Assembly (NCBI GenBank): GCA_001312505.1
Contig: BBDW01000009.1
Span: forward strand, 1-64,000
Direction: 5' to 3'
Length of the DNA: 64,000 bases
Source: Mediterraneibacter faecis JCM 15917
GTDB lineage: Bacteria; Bacillota; Clostridia; Lachnospirales; Lachnospiraceae
In this document: positions 8,617-16,955 of the stretch, one piece after another
Numbering within the stretch: the first letter of the stretch is position 1
How the letters are laid out: each line of letters starts with the position of its first letter
Translations under genes and position numbers: made by a program
Notes under the pieces: model-generated
What the model was told of the DNA's origin: nothing
What the model saw: only the letters and a program-made list of their open reading frames with translations
Database searches by the model: none

Positions 8617-9830
8617 TTTCCTATAATTAATGCAAAGTAGCCCCCCCAGTCCCATAAGAGGGATTCGAAACTGTTTTCCAGATATTCATAAATATCCGCT
8701 GTTTCATATCCGGTCATTCGTGTAATGATCACAAGATATTGTCTCAACGTTTCGTAAGAAATTTCAGAAACGTTTGCGTCTGTGCCATCCAGCATCCATC
8801 TTAAGAAAATGCTGTGGCGGATTGATGCATATTCAAGGGCAATCCATTGCATCTGTACCAGTACGTTTTCCAGGTCACTGTCAGGAAGCAGGAGATCGGA
8901 GAAAATCTCGTTGCGCAGGAAATTGCGAAGCAGTGGTTCGTAAGGGCTCAAGTATTGTGTGAATTGTTCCCATTGTTCCAGTAAAGTGGATTCGTAAGCT
9001 TTAGTATCATCAGGATTTTCAGTACTGTCCGAAAGTGATTCCGATATTTCTTCAGCCAAAGCAAGAATTGGATTCAGAGTATCCTGATAGAGCCCTTCTT
9101 TTTGATAGTTTACGGAAAGATCTTGTAACAGTTCGTTACATTCGCTGATCAGATCCAAAGGTGGAAGGTCTATATCTGAGATCGCATTTCCAAGTTCTCT
9201 TACTGTGTTATCAGAAAAATAATCTTCTAACAGTTCTTTTGTTAATGGCTGATGCTGGTACAATTCCTGAAGAATATAGAAGCTTTCCAAAAGTTCTTCT
9301 TCGATTGTTCTGGAAGAATCATCTAAAAGATTGAGTAGTTTTTCACGCAAGAGGAAAAGGACAGAAGTATCTGTATCGCCAGTATCGGACAAAGTGTCTG
9401 ATACATTTGGAAAATGCAGGGACTTCTGTTTGTTCCACAGGTCAATCACTGCAGGGCAGCAAGGCATCAGCATTTTCTCGTTATGTGTCGGAAAGCGATG
9501 TTCCTCTCGTGGAAATGTAGTGCATGTTTCTGATAGGACTTTGTCGCCGTAAGCAACAACAAGGCGGCAGAGCTTCTCAGAGTTAAGGAATGGACAGCGA
9601 TGATCACTGTCCAGGCCTATCACACGCTGTCCATCTTTTTTAATCGTATAAGCGCTTAAATTTTTCTTTTGTTCAGGTACGGTTTCCGGAGCCTGGAGTT
9701 TCTTCCATTTACGGTTCGTATCTGCATCGACGCCAATCTTCCATTCCTGGCAGCAGGTGATCGGACAGCGGTCGGCGATGCAGGTGAACTTAGAATAATA
9801 ATCAGGTATCAAATAATTAATTTCTGTCAT
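8613..9830 (-). CDS. FliB-like (flagellin lysine-N-methylase family) Cys-rich protein
   Basis: The start at 9830 gives MTEINYLIPDYYSKFTCI and about 405 residues. The N-terminal cysteine cluster CIADRCPITCCQEW (residues about 17-30), with later CPFLN, CRLV and CTTFPRE, is the pattern of the FliB family, which in enterobacteria methylates flagellin lysines and probably binds a metal centre. No flagellar genes occur in this window, so the substrate here is unknown. The start overlaps the end of the citrate synthase gene by 14 bases, which indicates translational coupling. A longer reading frame extends to 9896, but its extra 22 residues lie wholly inside citrate synthase and lack family character. 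Confidence 0.75.
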   Translation of the reverse strand: MTEINYLIPDYYSKFTCIADRCPITCCQEWKIGVDADTNRKWKKLQAPETVPEQKKNLSAYTIKKDGQRVIGLDSDHRCPFLNSEKLCRLVVAYGDKVLSETCTTFPREEHRFPTHNEKMLMPCCPAVIDLWNKQKSLHFPNVSDTLSDTGDTDTSVLFLLREKLLNLLDDSSRTIEEELLESFYILQELYQHQPLTKELLEDYFSDNTVRELGNAISDIDLPPLDLISECNELLQDLSVNYQKEGLYQDTLNPILALAEEISESLSDSTENPDDTKAYESTLLEQWEQFTQYLSPYEPLLRNFLRNEIFSDLLLPDSDLENVLVQMQWIALEYASIRHSIFLRWMLDGTDANVSEISYETLRQYLVIITRMTGYETADIYEYLENSFESLLWDWGGYFALIIGN

Positions 9831-11196
9831 CACGGTTATGGAATTCTGTATGCTGCCCAACATATTTGTATGCCGGACGGATGATCTTACCGGCATTTAA
9901 CAGTTCTTCCAGACGATGTGCACTCCACCCGGTGATACGCGCAATCGCGAAGAGTGGTGTGAAAAGCTCTTCCGGAATATTCAGCATTGTATAAACAAAT
10001 CCGCTGTAGAAGTCAACGTTAGCACAGACAGGTTTCAGCATCTTTCTGTGTGTCATGATCTCTTCACCGGCGATTCGTTCTACACGGTCATAAAGAGCAA
10101 ATTCTTCATCAAGTCCCTTTTCGGAAGCAAGCTGTTTTGCATAGCTTTTCAGAATCTTTTCTCTTGGGTCGGAGATTGTGTAGACGGCATGTCCCATTCC
10201 ATAGATCAGTCCCGTCTTATCAAAGGCTTTTTTATCAAGAATCAGGCGGAGATACTCACGAATCTCATCCTCGTTAGTCCAGTCTTTGACAGACTTTTTA
10301 ATATCATCAAACATCCCCTGCGCTTTCAGGTTTGCACCACCATGACGTGGTCCTTTTAGAGAACCGATGGAAGCAGCGATTGCAGAATAAGTATCTGTTC
10401 CTGAAGAAGTAACAACGTGAGTAGTGAAAGTAGAGTTGTTACCACCACCATGCTCTGCATGAAGAATCAGTGCAACATCAAGTACCTTAGCCTCGAGTTC
10501 TGTATATTGTCCGTCCGGGCGAAGCATATACAGAATATTCTCTGCAAGAGAGCGGCCTTTCTCCGGATTACGGATCAGAAGTGTCTCATCTTTACGGAAA
10601 TGTCTGTATGCATGATAAGAATATACTGCGATCAGTGGAAGCTTTGCAATAAGTTCAAGAGCCTGACGCAGTGCATTTTCAACAGAAATATCTTCCGGGT
10701 TCTCATCATATGTATATAAAGTAAGAACACAGCGCTGGAGTGCGTTCATGATGTTAGAGCTTGAGGCCTTCATGACAACGTCACGAACAAAACGTCCGCT
10801 TAGATCTTCTAATTCAGATAAAACTTTCAGAAAATGCTTTAATTCATCTTTTTTTGGAAGACGTCCGAAAAGGAGCAGGAAAGTTGTTTCCTCAAATCCA
10901 AAACGTTTGCCTTTCAGACCGTTGATAAGGTCATTGACATTGATTCCCTGATAGTAAAGTCCACCTTCAGCAGGAATTTTACGTCCGTTTATAACATCAA
11001 ATCCACAGACATCGGATACTTCAGTCAGTCCGGTAAGAACTCCTCGGCCGGTTGAATCACGAAGTCCGCGCTTTACATCATATTCTTCATAAAGATTCGG
11101 ATCAATGCGGTGTCCTTTCAAAAGTGTTTTCTCTAAATAGTCCATATCACTGCGCAGATCGTCAGTGTTTGCAATTAATATATCATTTGAATTCAT
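9817..11196 (-). CDS. gltA: Citrate synthase (citrate/2-methylcitrate synthase type)
   Basis: About 459 residues. It condenses oxaloacetate and acetyl-CoA to citrate in the cytoplasm. Visible family motifs are LILHAEHGGGNNSTF with an active-site His, the stretch GSLKGPRHGGAN, and YGMGHAVY with the second catalytic His. The start at 11196 (MNSNDIL) is preferred because a GAGG site lies nine bases upstream; in-frame ATGs further upstream sit on or before that site. The fliB-like gene overlaps its 3' end. In Lachnospiraceae this enzyme supports 2-oxoglutarate and glutamate synthesis in a partial TCA path. Confidence 0.92.
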   Translation of the reverse strand: MNSNDILIANTDDLRSDMDYLEKTLLKGHRIDPNLYEEYDVKRGLRDSTGRGVLTGLTEVSDVCGFDVINGRKIPAEGGLYYQGINVNDLINGLKGKRFGFEETTFLLLFGRLPKKDELKHFLKVLSELEDLSGRFVRDVVMKASSSNIMNALQRCVLTLYTYDENPEDISVENALRQALELIAKLPLIAVYSYHAYRHFRKDETLLIRNPEKGRSLAENILYMLRPDGQYTELEAKVLDVALILHAEHGGGNNSTFTTHVVTSSGTDTYSAIAASIGSLKGPRHGGANLKAQGMFDDIKKSVKDWTNEDEIREYLRLILDKKAFDKTGLIYGMGHAVYTISDPREKILKSYAKQLASEKGLDEEFALYDRVERIAGEEIMTHRKMLKPVCANVDFYSGFVYTMLNIPEELFTPLFAIARITGWSAHRLEELLNAGKIIRPAYKYVGQHTEFHNRDDRN

Positions 11197-11540
11197 AGCT
11201 TTCATCCTCACAATACATATATGTTTTCTAGTGTCTTGATAATGCATTTTAATGTAATTATAAACAGTCGAGGTGAAATTTGCAAGAAATATATATGTAT
11301 TCTTGCAAAAACATGAAAAAAATCAAGAAAAGCACGCATAAAACAGAATAAAATGAATATTGAATTGTTAGATAACTCAAAAATAAGAATGCTTAAATGA
11401 ATTTTCTGAATCGTCAGAAAGAAAATGATGTGGCTGTGGTCATACCAGATGCCAAAGCGCAAATCTATTGTAAAAATACAAAAATATGGAGAGATATTTT
11501 ATTATAAAGTGCTGAAAAATAGGAGAAACAGATGCATTTA
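11197..11540. other. Intergenic region, AT-rich
   Basis: Divergent promoter region between citrate synthase and the membrane-protein gene. I see no gene here. Short ORFs are unsupported by ribosome sites or family character. Confidence 0.5.
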
Positions 11541-11569
11541 TTGACGCATAATAATAAGAAGAGTATAAT
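11541..11569 (+). promoter_or_regulatory. SigA-type promoter for membrane protein gene
   Basis: TTGACG at 11541-11546, a 17-bp spacer and TATAAT at 11564-11569. Confidence 0.8.
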
Positions 11570-11587
11570 GTTAAAAAGATAACAATA

Positions 11588-11604
11588 GGTTGGTATAACC
11601 AATT
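11588..11604. promoter_or_regulatory. FadR/GntR-type operator
   Basis: The palindrome TTGGTATAACCAA (11590-11602) fits the TGGTnnnACCA pattern bound by FadR-subfamily GntR repressors. It sits about 20 bases after the -10 box, where a bound dimer would block transcription. The only GntR gene in the window (13259-13978) is the likely ligand-responsive repressor. Confidence 0.65.
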
Positions 11605-11628
11605 AAAAGAAGGAGGGGGGGGATAATT

Positions 11629-12669
11629 ATGTTATTCCAAATTTATGGCGATGGTGCCGGCTGGCAGCTGTTAGGGTGGGTACTGGTGTTTGCCGGACTT
11701 GTTCTTGCAAATGAATTCGCAAGACGTACAAAAATCGGTGGACTGATCTGTTTTGGAGCTATTCCGGCTATACTTACAGTGTATTTTATCGCAATCTATA
11801 TCTGTGCAGCAAATGGTGCAGAATGGGCACTGAATAACGATACTTATGTACATATGACAAGTTGGTTCCATTATGCAAAATTGTATGCTGCAACAGCAGG
11901 GTGTATTGGTTTTATGATGCTGAAATACAAATGGGGAATTGGTAAGACAGAATGGTTCAAAGTATTCCCGTTTGCAATCGTTGCAATCAATATTCTGATT
12001 GCAGTAGTAAGTGATTTTGAATCAGGTATCCGTGGATTCATGGCAATGAAAGAATTCGGTGACCGCTGGTGGCTGTCTTCAGAAAATGTATGGCTCTACG
12101 GAGGATGGTGGAACTGGGTGAACGGAATTGCCGGAATCCTGAATATCTTCTGTATGACAGGATGGTGGGGAATCTACACATCCAAGAAACATGATGATAT
12201 GCTTTGGCCGGATATGACATGGTGCTTCATTATTGCATATGATCTGTGGAATTTTGAGTACACATACAATAACCTGACAACACATGCATTCTACTGTGGT
12301 GTTGCATTACTTCTTGCTCCGACATTTGCAAATATGTTCTGGAACAAGGGTGGCTGGATCCAGAATCGCGCGAATACACTGGCACTGTGGTGTATGTTTG
12401 CTCAGGTATTCCCATTATTCCAGGATGCAAGCCGTTTCTCAGTAATTCCGGCTCTGTATTCTGACGGATTCATGGATGCAGCAGTAAGACCGACAAGTGC
12501 TAATCCAACCATGCAGGGTGTGATCGCGGTAATTGCACTTGCAGCGAATGTGATCTGTCTGGCTGCAATTATTAAGAGAGCAAAACAGCAGAAGAAGAAT
12601 CCTTATAAGAATGAGATCTTTACAGATCAGAAGGATTATAAGGAAGCAATGGCGAGAGTAGAAGTTTAA
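11629..12669 (+). CDS. Integral membrane protein, DUF5692-like
   Basis: A 346-residue protein, rich in Trp and aromatic residues, with about nine membrane segments. I do not know its function. The pattern resembles proteins filed as DUF5692; that assignment is from memory. Notable stretches are WSWWN-like aromatic clusters at about 150-185, a conserved-looking YDLWNFEYTYNN at about 204-215, and a charged C-terminus. The ribosome site is unusual: AAGGA runs into eight G (11615-11622) before ATAATTATG, so the SD-to-start distance depends on the length of that run. A FadR-type operator overlaps the transcript start, and the matching regulator is encoded convergently downstream. Confidence 0.6.
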   Translation: MLFQIYGDGAGWQLLGWVLVFAGLVLANEFARRTKIGGLICFGAIPAILTVYFIAIYICAANGAEWALNNDTYVHMTSWFHYAKLYAATAGCIGFMMLKYKWGIGKTEWFKVFPFAIVAINILIAVVSDFESGIRGFMAMKEFGDRWWLSSENVWLYGGWWNWVNGIAGILNIFCMTGWWGIYTSKKHDDMLWPDMTWCFIIAYDLWNFEYTYNNLTTHAFYCGVALLLAPTFANMFWNKGGWIQNRANTLALWCMFAQVFPLFQDASRFSVIPALYSDGFMDAAVRPTSANPTMQGVIAVIALAANVICLAAIIKRAKQQKKNPYKNEIFTDQKDYKEAMARVEV

Positions 12670-13262
12670 ATTTGTATTTAGACGTTTGAATTCTGGGTAA
12701 TGAAGCAAAAACTTTTGTTGGATAAGGGCGTGATGTGGATACTTTATTGCATCGGACACCGGCCCGCTCCTCTTCATCCCTTTGAATGAATGTAACGAAA
12801 AAGCCCAAACAGGCATCGTGAGTGATTTCTGTTTGGGCTTTTTCAAACATTCAGAACAAAGTGTATTCAGAACCGCTCCTGCCTTAAAATGTGTCCTCAA
12901 CAATAAAGTATCCACATCACTTACATTATCCAGGACAGAAGGGATTGCCGTGGAACGAATTCAACACTTAAATACAGAATTCTGGACGGAAGTAAAAAAG
13001 GAACGCTATCGACTGAACCTGAGTCTATCTTCTCGTTTACGTGCAACAAATCAAAACTTGTATGAAGTCTTTCAGATTCGTCCCATTAAGCAAACACTTC
13101 TGTTTGGAATAAAGAAGCGAGGATGGTGCTATATTGTTGAGGACACATGTAAGGCAGGAGCGTTCCGGTGTCCGATGCAATATAGCATCATCCTTGCGGC
13201 CTTATTCACCACCAAATCCTTTGCTTCAATATGGAGAATCAGACAGACAAATACAAATTTAT
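12665..13262. repeat. Cluster of two inverted fold-back repeat elements
   Basis: Four homologous arms alternate in orientation. Arm 1 (12665-12750) pairs with arm 2 (12900-12990): 20 bases including GTGATGTGGATACTTTATTG are perfectly inverted at 12730-12749 and 12900-12919. Arm 3 (13035-13140) pairs with arm 4 (13165-13262) through GCGAGGATGGTGCTATATTG and CAATATAGCATCATCCTTGC. Arms 1 and 4 also match each other in inverted orientation. The two loops share CATCGGACACCGG, CGCTCCTGCCTTA and TGTGTCCTCAA. In the first loop an extra ~110 bp carries a terminator hairpin. The cluster begins at the stop codon of the membrane-protein gene and ends at the stop codon of the convergent GntR gene. I see no real gene inside. 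Confidence 0.75.
12798..12844. terminator. Bidirectional terminator inside repeat cluster
   Basis: AAAAAGCCCAAACAG pairs with CTGTTTGGGCTTTTT, giving T-runs on both strands. It can end both convergent transcripts. Confidence 0.85.
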
Positions 13263-13978
13263 ACAAACTCATTGGAATAGTAAATCTGATGCTTCCCATC
13301 AATGCAGTCCTGCATGGATTCCTGAATCCATTCAATTGTTCCTTGGGTATCCCGGTCTCGGATATAGGTCCAGGTCTTATAATTGCTTCGATATAATTCT
13401 TCTATCCCATAGAGTTCACAATAATGTTCCCACATATTAAAAATTGGTGCTCGGAAAGACTGGAAAATAAGTGGAATCAATGTATTCCCGGAAATCAGGG
13501 CAAACTCGTGTTGGAATTCGTAAGCAGCTTCAATGGCAGTGGTGACATCCTGTGCATCACGGATCTGATTAACGAATTCGAGGAGACGCTGGATGTTTTT
13601 GTCGCTGATCGTGTCGATGGCGAGCTGTGCAGCAAGTGTATCAAGCGCAATGCGGACTTCGAAGATGGAACGGATCTCCTGATCACGCATGCGTCCGCCG
13701 TTGTAATTCATGATCGCGATCAATGTATCCAAAGTTCCTTTTCTTCGGAAATCTGCTACATAAGTCCCACTGCGGGGTTTTACGGTAAGAAATCCTTTCT
13801 TTTCCAGCTCACTGATCCCGCTGTTGACAACCGCACGGCTGACCTGCATCATTTCAGCAAGCTGGCGTTCCGGCGGAAGTTTCTCTCCGATCTGTAGCTT
13901 GCCGGAAAGAATCAGATGTTCTAATTGTTCAATAAACAGATCCCTCAGGGAAGGGGAACTAATCTTCTGAAATTCCAT
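13259..13978 (-). CDS. GntR family transcriptional regulator, FadR subfamily
   Basis: A 239-residue DNA-binding repressor. The winged helix spans residues about 8-75, with the signature GEKLPPERQLAEMMQVSRAV followed by GISELEKKGFL. The C-terminal all-helical FCD ligand domain (about 95-225) binds a metal and small acids in relatives. It is convergent with the membrane-protein gene and separated from it by the fold-back repeat cluster. The palindrome TTGGTATAACCAA ahead of the membrane-protein gene is the likely target, so the pair probably forms one regulated transport or efflux unit. Confidence 0.88.
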   Translation of the reverse strand: MEFQKISSPSLRDLFIEQLEHLILSGKLQIGEKLPPERQLAEMMQVSRAVVNSGISELEKKGFLTVKPRSGTYVADFRRKGTLDTLIAIMNYNGGRMRDQEIRSIFEVRIALDTLAAQLAIDTISDKNIQRLLEFVNQIRDAQDVTTAIEAAYEFQHEFALISGNTLIPLIFQSFRAPIFNMWEHYCELYGIEELYRSNYKTWTYIRDRDTQGTIEWIQESMQDCIDGKHQIYYSNEFV

Positions 13979-14198
13979 AATAAATTCTCCGTTTCGTAAG
14001 CGTTATCTTCACAAAGTGTGTTTTGATGAGATGAAAATGTTGAAAATCTCGTAAAAAATAACGTTTATTGTTGATAAGTTTATTATAGGGAAAACAGGCG
14101 GTGGATTCAATACTCTATATTTATATCAGACGTGGGAGAGAGTAGGAAATTTGCGGAAAAACTCGTTATATTGAATTGAACTTGAAGGAGAAATCTGT

Positions 14199-14227
14199 TT
14201 GACATATCTAATGTATGATGCTAATAT
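14199..14227 (+). promoter_or_regulatory. Promoter of the antisense antitoxin RNA
   Basis: TTGACA (14199-14204), a 17-bp spacer and TAATAT (14222-14227). The RNA would start near 14234, just ahead of GGTGCTACC. Confidence 0.75.
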
Positions 14228-14233
14228 GATTAT

Positions 14234-14325
14234 ATGAAAGGTGCTACCGATAGACGGTTAGCCCACATTATGATTAATTAAAAAATAACCGTTCAGTTTG
14301 CGAGGCTGGGGGCGGTTATTTTTTG
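14234..14325 (+). ncRNA. Putative type I antitoxin RNA
   Basis: A ~90-nt RNA running from the promoter at 14199 to the hairpin AAAATAACCG...CGGTTATTTTTT (14281-14323). It is antisense to the 3' end of the toxin message. Its 5' segment GGTGCTACC...CGGTTAG also occurs at the 5' end of the toxin mRNA on the other strand. This arrangement (convergent RNAs, shared 5' repeats, shared bidirectional terminator) is that of the Fst/RNAI-RNAII systems. Confidence 0.65.
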
Positions 14326-14529
14326 TGTGATTGCATCCTATTGCGTAACCAAGTCCAAAGGCTGTTAAGCATAAGCTGATAACAGCAATCAGACCTTCGA
14401 GAGTCAACATTAGCATCCCCCCCTCCTTTAGCAAGATTTCCACAGATAGTCTGGGGGGGATTTCTATGTAAACAGAGGGTCACAGTCCCTCTGGAGAAGG
14501 ACTAACCGCCTACCGTGAATGGTAGCACC
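14240..14529. repeat. Inverted repeat bounding the toxin-antitoxin cassette
   Basis: GGTGCTACC (14240-14248) and GGTAGCACC (14521-14529) face each other. Inside them lie CGGTTAG and CTAACCG. These are the 5' ends of the two convergent RNAs, so the symmetry may serve RNA pairing rather than transposition. Confidence 0.6.
14258..14410 (-). CDS. Putative holin-like (Fst/TxpA-type) type I toxin
   Basis: A 50-residue peptide with one membrane helix (LTLEGLIAVISLCLTAFGLG, residues 2-21), then a basic tail (NHTKNNRPQPRKLNGYF). This is the build of the small Hol_Tox type I toxins that insert in the membrane. The ATG at 14410 is eight to eleven bases from the AAAGGAGG site. An upstream ATG at 14414-14416 abuts a run of seven G (14417-14423) in the ribosome site, so run length would change start spacing. 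The last codons run through the shared terminator hairpin, so some mRNAs may end before the stop. Confidence 0.7.
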   Translation of the reverse strand: MLTLEGLIAVISLCLTAFGLGYAIGCNHTKNNRPQPRKLNGYFLINHNVG

Positions 14530-14540
14530 ATGGGGGGGAA

Positions 14541-14569
14541 ATTATAGCAGAAGTGTTTAAAATATACAA
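14541..14569 (-). promoter_or_regulatory. Promoter of the toxin mRNA
   Basis: On the minus strand, TTGTAT (14564-14569), a 17-bp spacer and TATAAT (14541-14546). The start site falls within a run of seven C/G (14532-14538) just before GGTGCTACC. Confidence 0.7.
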
Positions 14570-14686
14570 TGCTTTGTGTATCCTAAAGCCCCTTTGTGTT
14601 AAAAATAAAATAATTGTATCAATTTTTATAAAACATGTAATTTTTCATAAATTTAATGTGTCTAAAAAGTAGAAAGGAGATAAAAA

Positions 14687-15017
14687 ATGCCGGCAGAACA
14701 AATTTTGGAAAGACTTATGCGAGAGTACGGAGAGTCTGTTTTTCGCATGTGCTATTTGTATTTGAAAGATTATTATTTAGCAGAAGATGCAACACAAGAA
14801 ACTTTTATTAAGGCTATGAAATCCTATGATTCTTTTTTACACAATTCTAATGAAAAGACATGGTTGATACGCATTGCTATTAATTCTTGTAAAAATATTA
14901 TGAGAACAAAATGGTTCCGTTTTCCAATGATGAATGTTGATGATCAACAATATATAGCGGATGATCATTCTATCGAAGAGGTAGTAAAAAAAGACAGTAG
15001 TAGCAACCTTAGCTATT
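14687..15017 (+). pseudogene. ECF-type RNA polymerase sigma factor, truncated
   Basis: Residues 1-90 form a normal sigma-70 region 2: YGESVFRMCYLYLKDYYLAE, then DATQETFIKAMKSY and the RIAINSCKNIMR turn. Region 4, which reads the -35 element, is missing. The frame passes from the inter-domain linker (SIEEVVKKDS) straight into the membrane segment of what should be the anti-sigma partner, in another frame, and stops at 15052. A deletion has therefore fused the 5' part of a sigma gene to the 3' part of its downstream anti-sigma gene. The product cannot act as a complete sigma factor. Confidence 0.8.
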
Positions 15018-15562
15018 TTAATGCTTGGGGGGGGAACAACAGTAGCAGCTAGTTATTCTTTTACAAATAAAATCAGTGTAAATGATGAAGTATTAACTGA
15101 ATTAGATGAAATGCATGTTATGGTATCGACCTATTGGATACTGAGTTGGCAGATAACAACGATTATCTTCAAGGGCATATCACAACAGATGATAAAGATT
15201 ATGCAATGATTACGATGAATAATTATATTATAGGAGATACTGCAAATTTCCGTTATTTGGAAGAGGAAGACAGATATGAATACGAACATGGTAAAACCTA
15301 CTATTCACCAGTCAGCTTAAATATTGATTTGATCTTAAGTGACGAACAGTTGAAAAATGGTTGGGATACTGATTATTTGGGAATGTATGAAAGTATGGAA
15401 GAATATCAGTCAGCGCAAGGATATAAGGTCAATCTGATACAAGATAATAGTGATGACGAGAAATTAAATGAGGGAGTTGTGTCAGAAAAAATTGCAGTAT
15501 TTGTTTCAGACGGAATAAGATATACGTTAAAAGGGCGCGTATCAGTTGATACAATGAAATAA
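15000..15562 (+). pseudogene. Anti-sigma / DUF4179-like membrane protein remnant
   Basis: A membrane segment (ATLAILMLGGGTTVAASYSF) is followed by an extracytoplasmic domain read in two frames. The first runs to about 15120 (KISVNDEVLTELDEM). The second runs from about 15125 to 15562 (LLDTELADNNDYLQGHITTD onward). This layout is typical of the anti-sigma partners filed as DUF4179. The cytoplasmic sigma-binding N-terminus is lost in the deletion. A run of eight G at 15027-15034 lies in frame in the membrane segment. Confidence 0.65.
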
Positions 15563-15587
15563 ATTTATTAAATATTCTAAAATGTGA

Positions 15588-15625
15588 AGAGGGTATATCT
15601 GCTGAATGGATATATCTTCTTTTTG
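15588..15625 (+). terminator. Intrinsic terminator
   Basis: GGTATATC and GATATATC pair around a short loop, followed by TTCTTTTT. Confidence 0.6.
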
Positions 15626-15639
15626 GGTAATTAAGTTGA

Positions 15640-15834
15640 GGCTAAAGGATGGACTGAATCTGAAAAGTACAGTAAAATCTACATTAAAAATATTATCGGG
15701 AAATATTCGTGGAGGGGGGGAACGCCCTTCTTCGGAAAAACAGGAAGCTGAGGTCGTGCGTTTGCAACAGACTTTCAATAAAATGAAAAAGCAGAATTAA
15801 AGAAAGTTCAACAGGCACAGAAAGAATGGAGATG
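15640..15834 (+). pseudogene. Unidentified coding remnant (coiled-coil C-terminus)
   Basis: Between 15563 and 15940 there is no intact gene. Read across frames, 15640-15834 encodes a charged, helical C-terminal piece (KGWTESEKYSKIYIKN, then SSEKQEAEVVRLQQTFNKMK, then AELKKVQQAQKEWR). It is broken at a run of seven G (15714-15720) and at an A-run near 15790. I do not recognise the family. It could be the tail of a mobilisation or surface protein. A weak hairpin (GATGAC/GTCATC, 15831-15855) follows. Confidence 0.35.
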
Positions 15835-15940
15835 ACTAATTTAGACAAAGTCATCAGTCTTTTATTAATTACAAGTAAATATTGATATGGTATACTAAAA
15901 TAAAGTTTGTATACAAATAAATTGTGCGAGAGGAAAAATC

Positions 15941-16955
15941 ATGGTAAAGATAGATTTGATTACAGGTTTTCTGGGGGGCAGGAAAGACAACATTTATAAA
16001 AGAGTATGCATCCTACCTGCTTCGTCAGGGTCTGAATATCGGAATTCTGGAAAATGATTTCGGTGCGGTGAATGTGGATATGATGCTTCTTCAGGAGCTG
16101 CAGGGAGAAAAATGTGAACTGGAAATGATTTCCGGAGGGTGTGATAAAGAGACACACCGCAGACGATTCAAGACAAAGCTGATTTCTATGGCAATGTGCG
16201 GATATGACAGAGTGATCGTGGAGCCGTCAGGAATCTATGATGTGGACGAATTTTTTGATGGATTGAGAGAAGAACCATTGGATCGTTGGTATGAAATCGG
16301 AAGTGTAATCACAATCGTAGATGCGGGACTGGAAGAAAATCTGTCAGATCAGGCAGAATATTTGCTGGGATCTGAGGCGGCGGATGCGGGTGTGATCGTG
16401 TTGAGCAGGCTGGATAAGGACAATGCTTGTGAAGAACAGGAAAACAGAATTATTTCACATGTCAATCGCTCTCTTGAACGCATTGGATGTACCAGAAGAA
16501 TTGGGGAAGAAGTAATCGCAAAAGACTGGGATATGCTGACAGAGGAAGACTTTGCTCAGATTCAGAACAGTGGCTATCAGATTGAGTCGTTTCGCAGACC
16601 GAAAGGTACAGAAAAGGATGGATTCCAGACCTTATATTTTATGAATCTGAATCGGACAGAAGAAGAACTGGTTCCGGCTGTGGAAAAATTGTTTGGTAAA
16701 CGTAAATATACAGATGATTTTGAAAAGGAAAACAACAAAAATTATGATGATATCGGAAAAGTGTTCCGTGTAAAAGGATTTATGAAAAATGAATCCGGTG
16801 ACTGGATGGAGCTGAATGCGACAACGCAGAAGATGACGGTAAATCCAATCAAAGAAGGACAGGAGATTCTGATCGTGATCGGTGAGGATTTGAAAGAAGA
16901 AAAGATTTGTGAGTTTTTGGAAGATAAATGCACTGAGGGAGCAGAAAATGAGTGA
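15941..16955 (+). CDS. CobW/COG0523-type GTPase, one frameshift in the P-loop
   Basis: A ~338-residue G3E-family metal chaperone GTPase. It starts MVKIDLITGFLG and should continue AGKTTFIKEY, but a run of six G at 15973-15978 is one G too long and breaks the Walker A motif. After it, one frame runs to the end: LENDFGAVNVD, then ISGGCDKETHRRRF in place of the usual CxCC metal site, a Walker B-like VIVEPSGIYD, and LSRLDKD as the base-recognition loop. The C-terminal CobW domain follows from about residue 220. The next gene overlaps by eight bases. The first break may be sequencing error because everything after it is well conserved. Confidence 0.85.

Noticed and set aside
8774-10951. Several ORFs of 60-150 residues on the plus strand opposite fliB-like and citrate synthase genes
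   Set aside because: They are antisense shadows of well-conserved minus-strand genes and lack ribosome sites.
12782-13396. A 204-residue ORF across the fold-back repeat cluster
   Set aside because: It reads through both hairpins, the terminator and the antisense of the GntR gene, and has no ribosome site. Similar peptides on the other strand (12439-12915) show it is repeat-derived.
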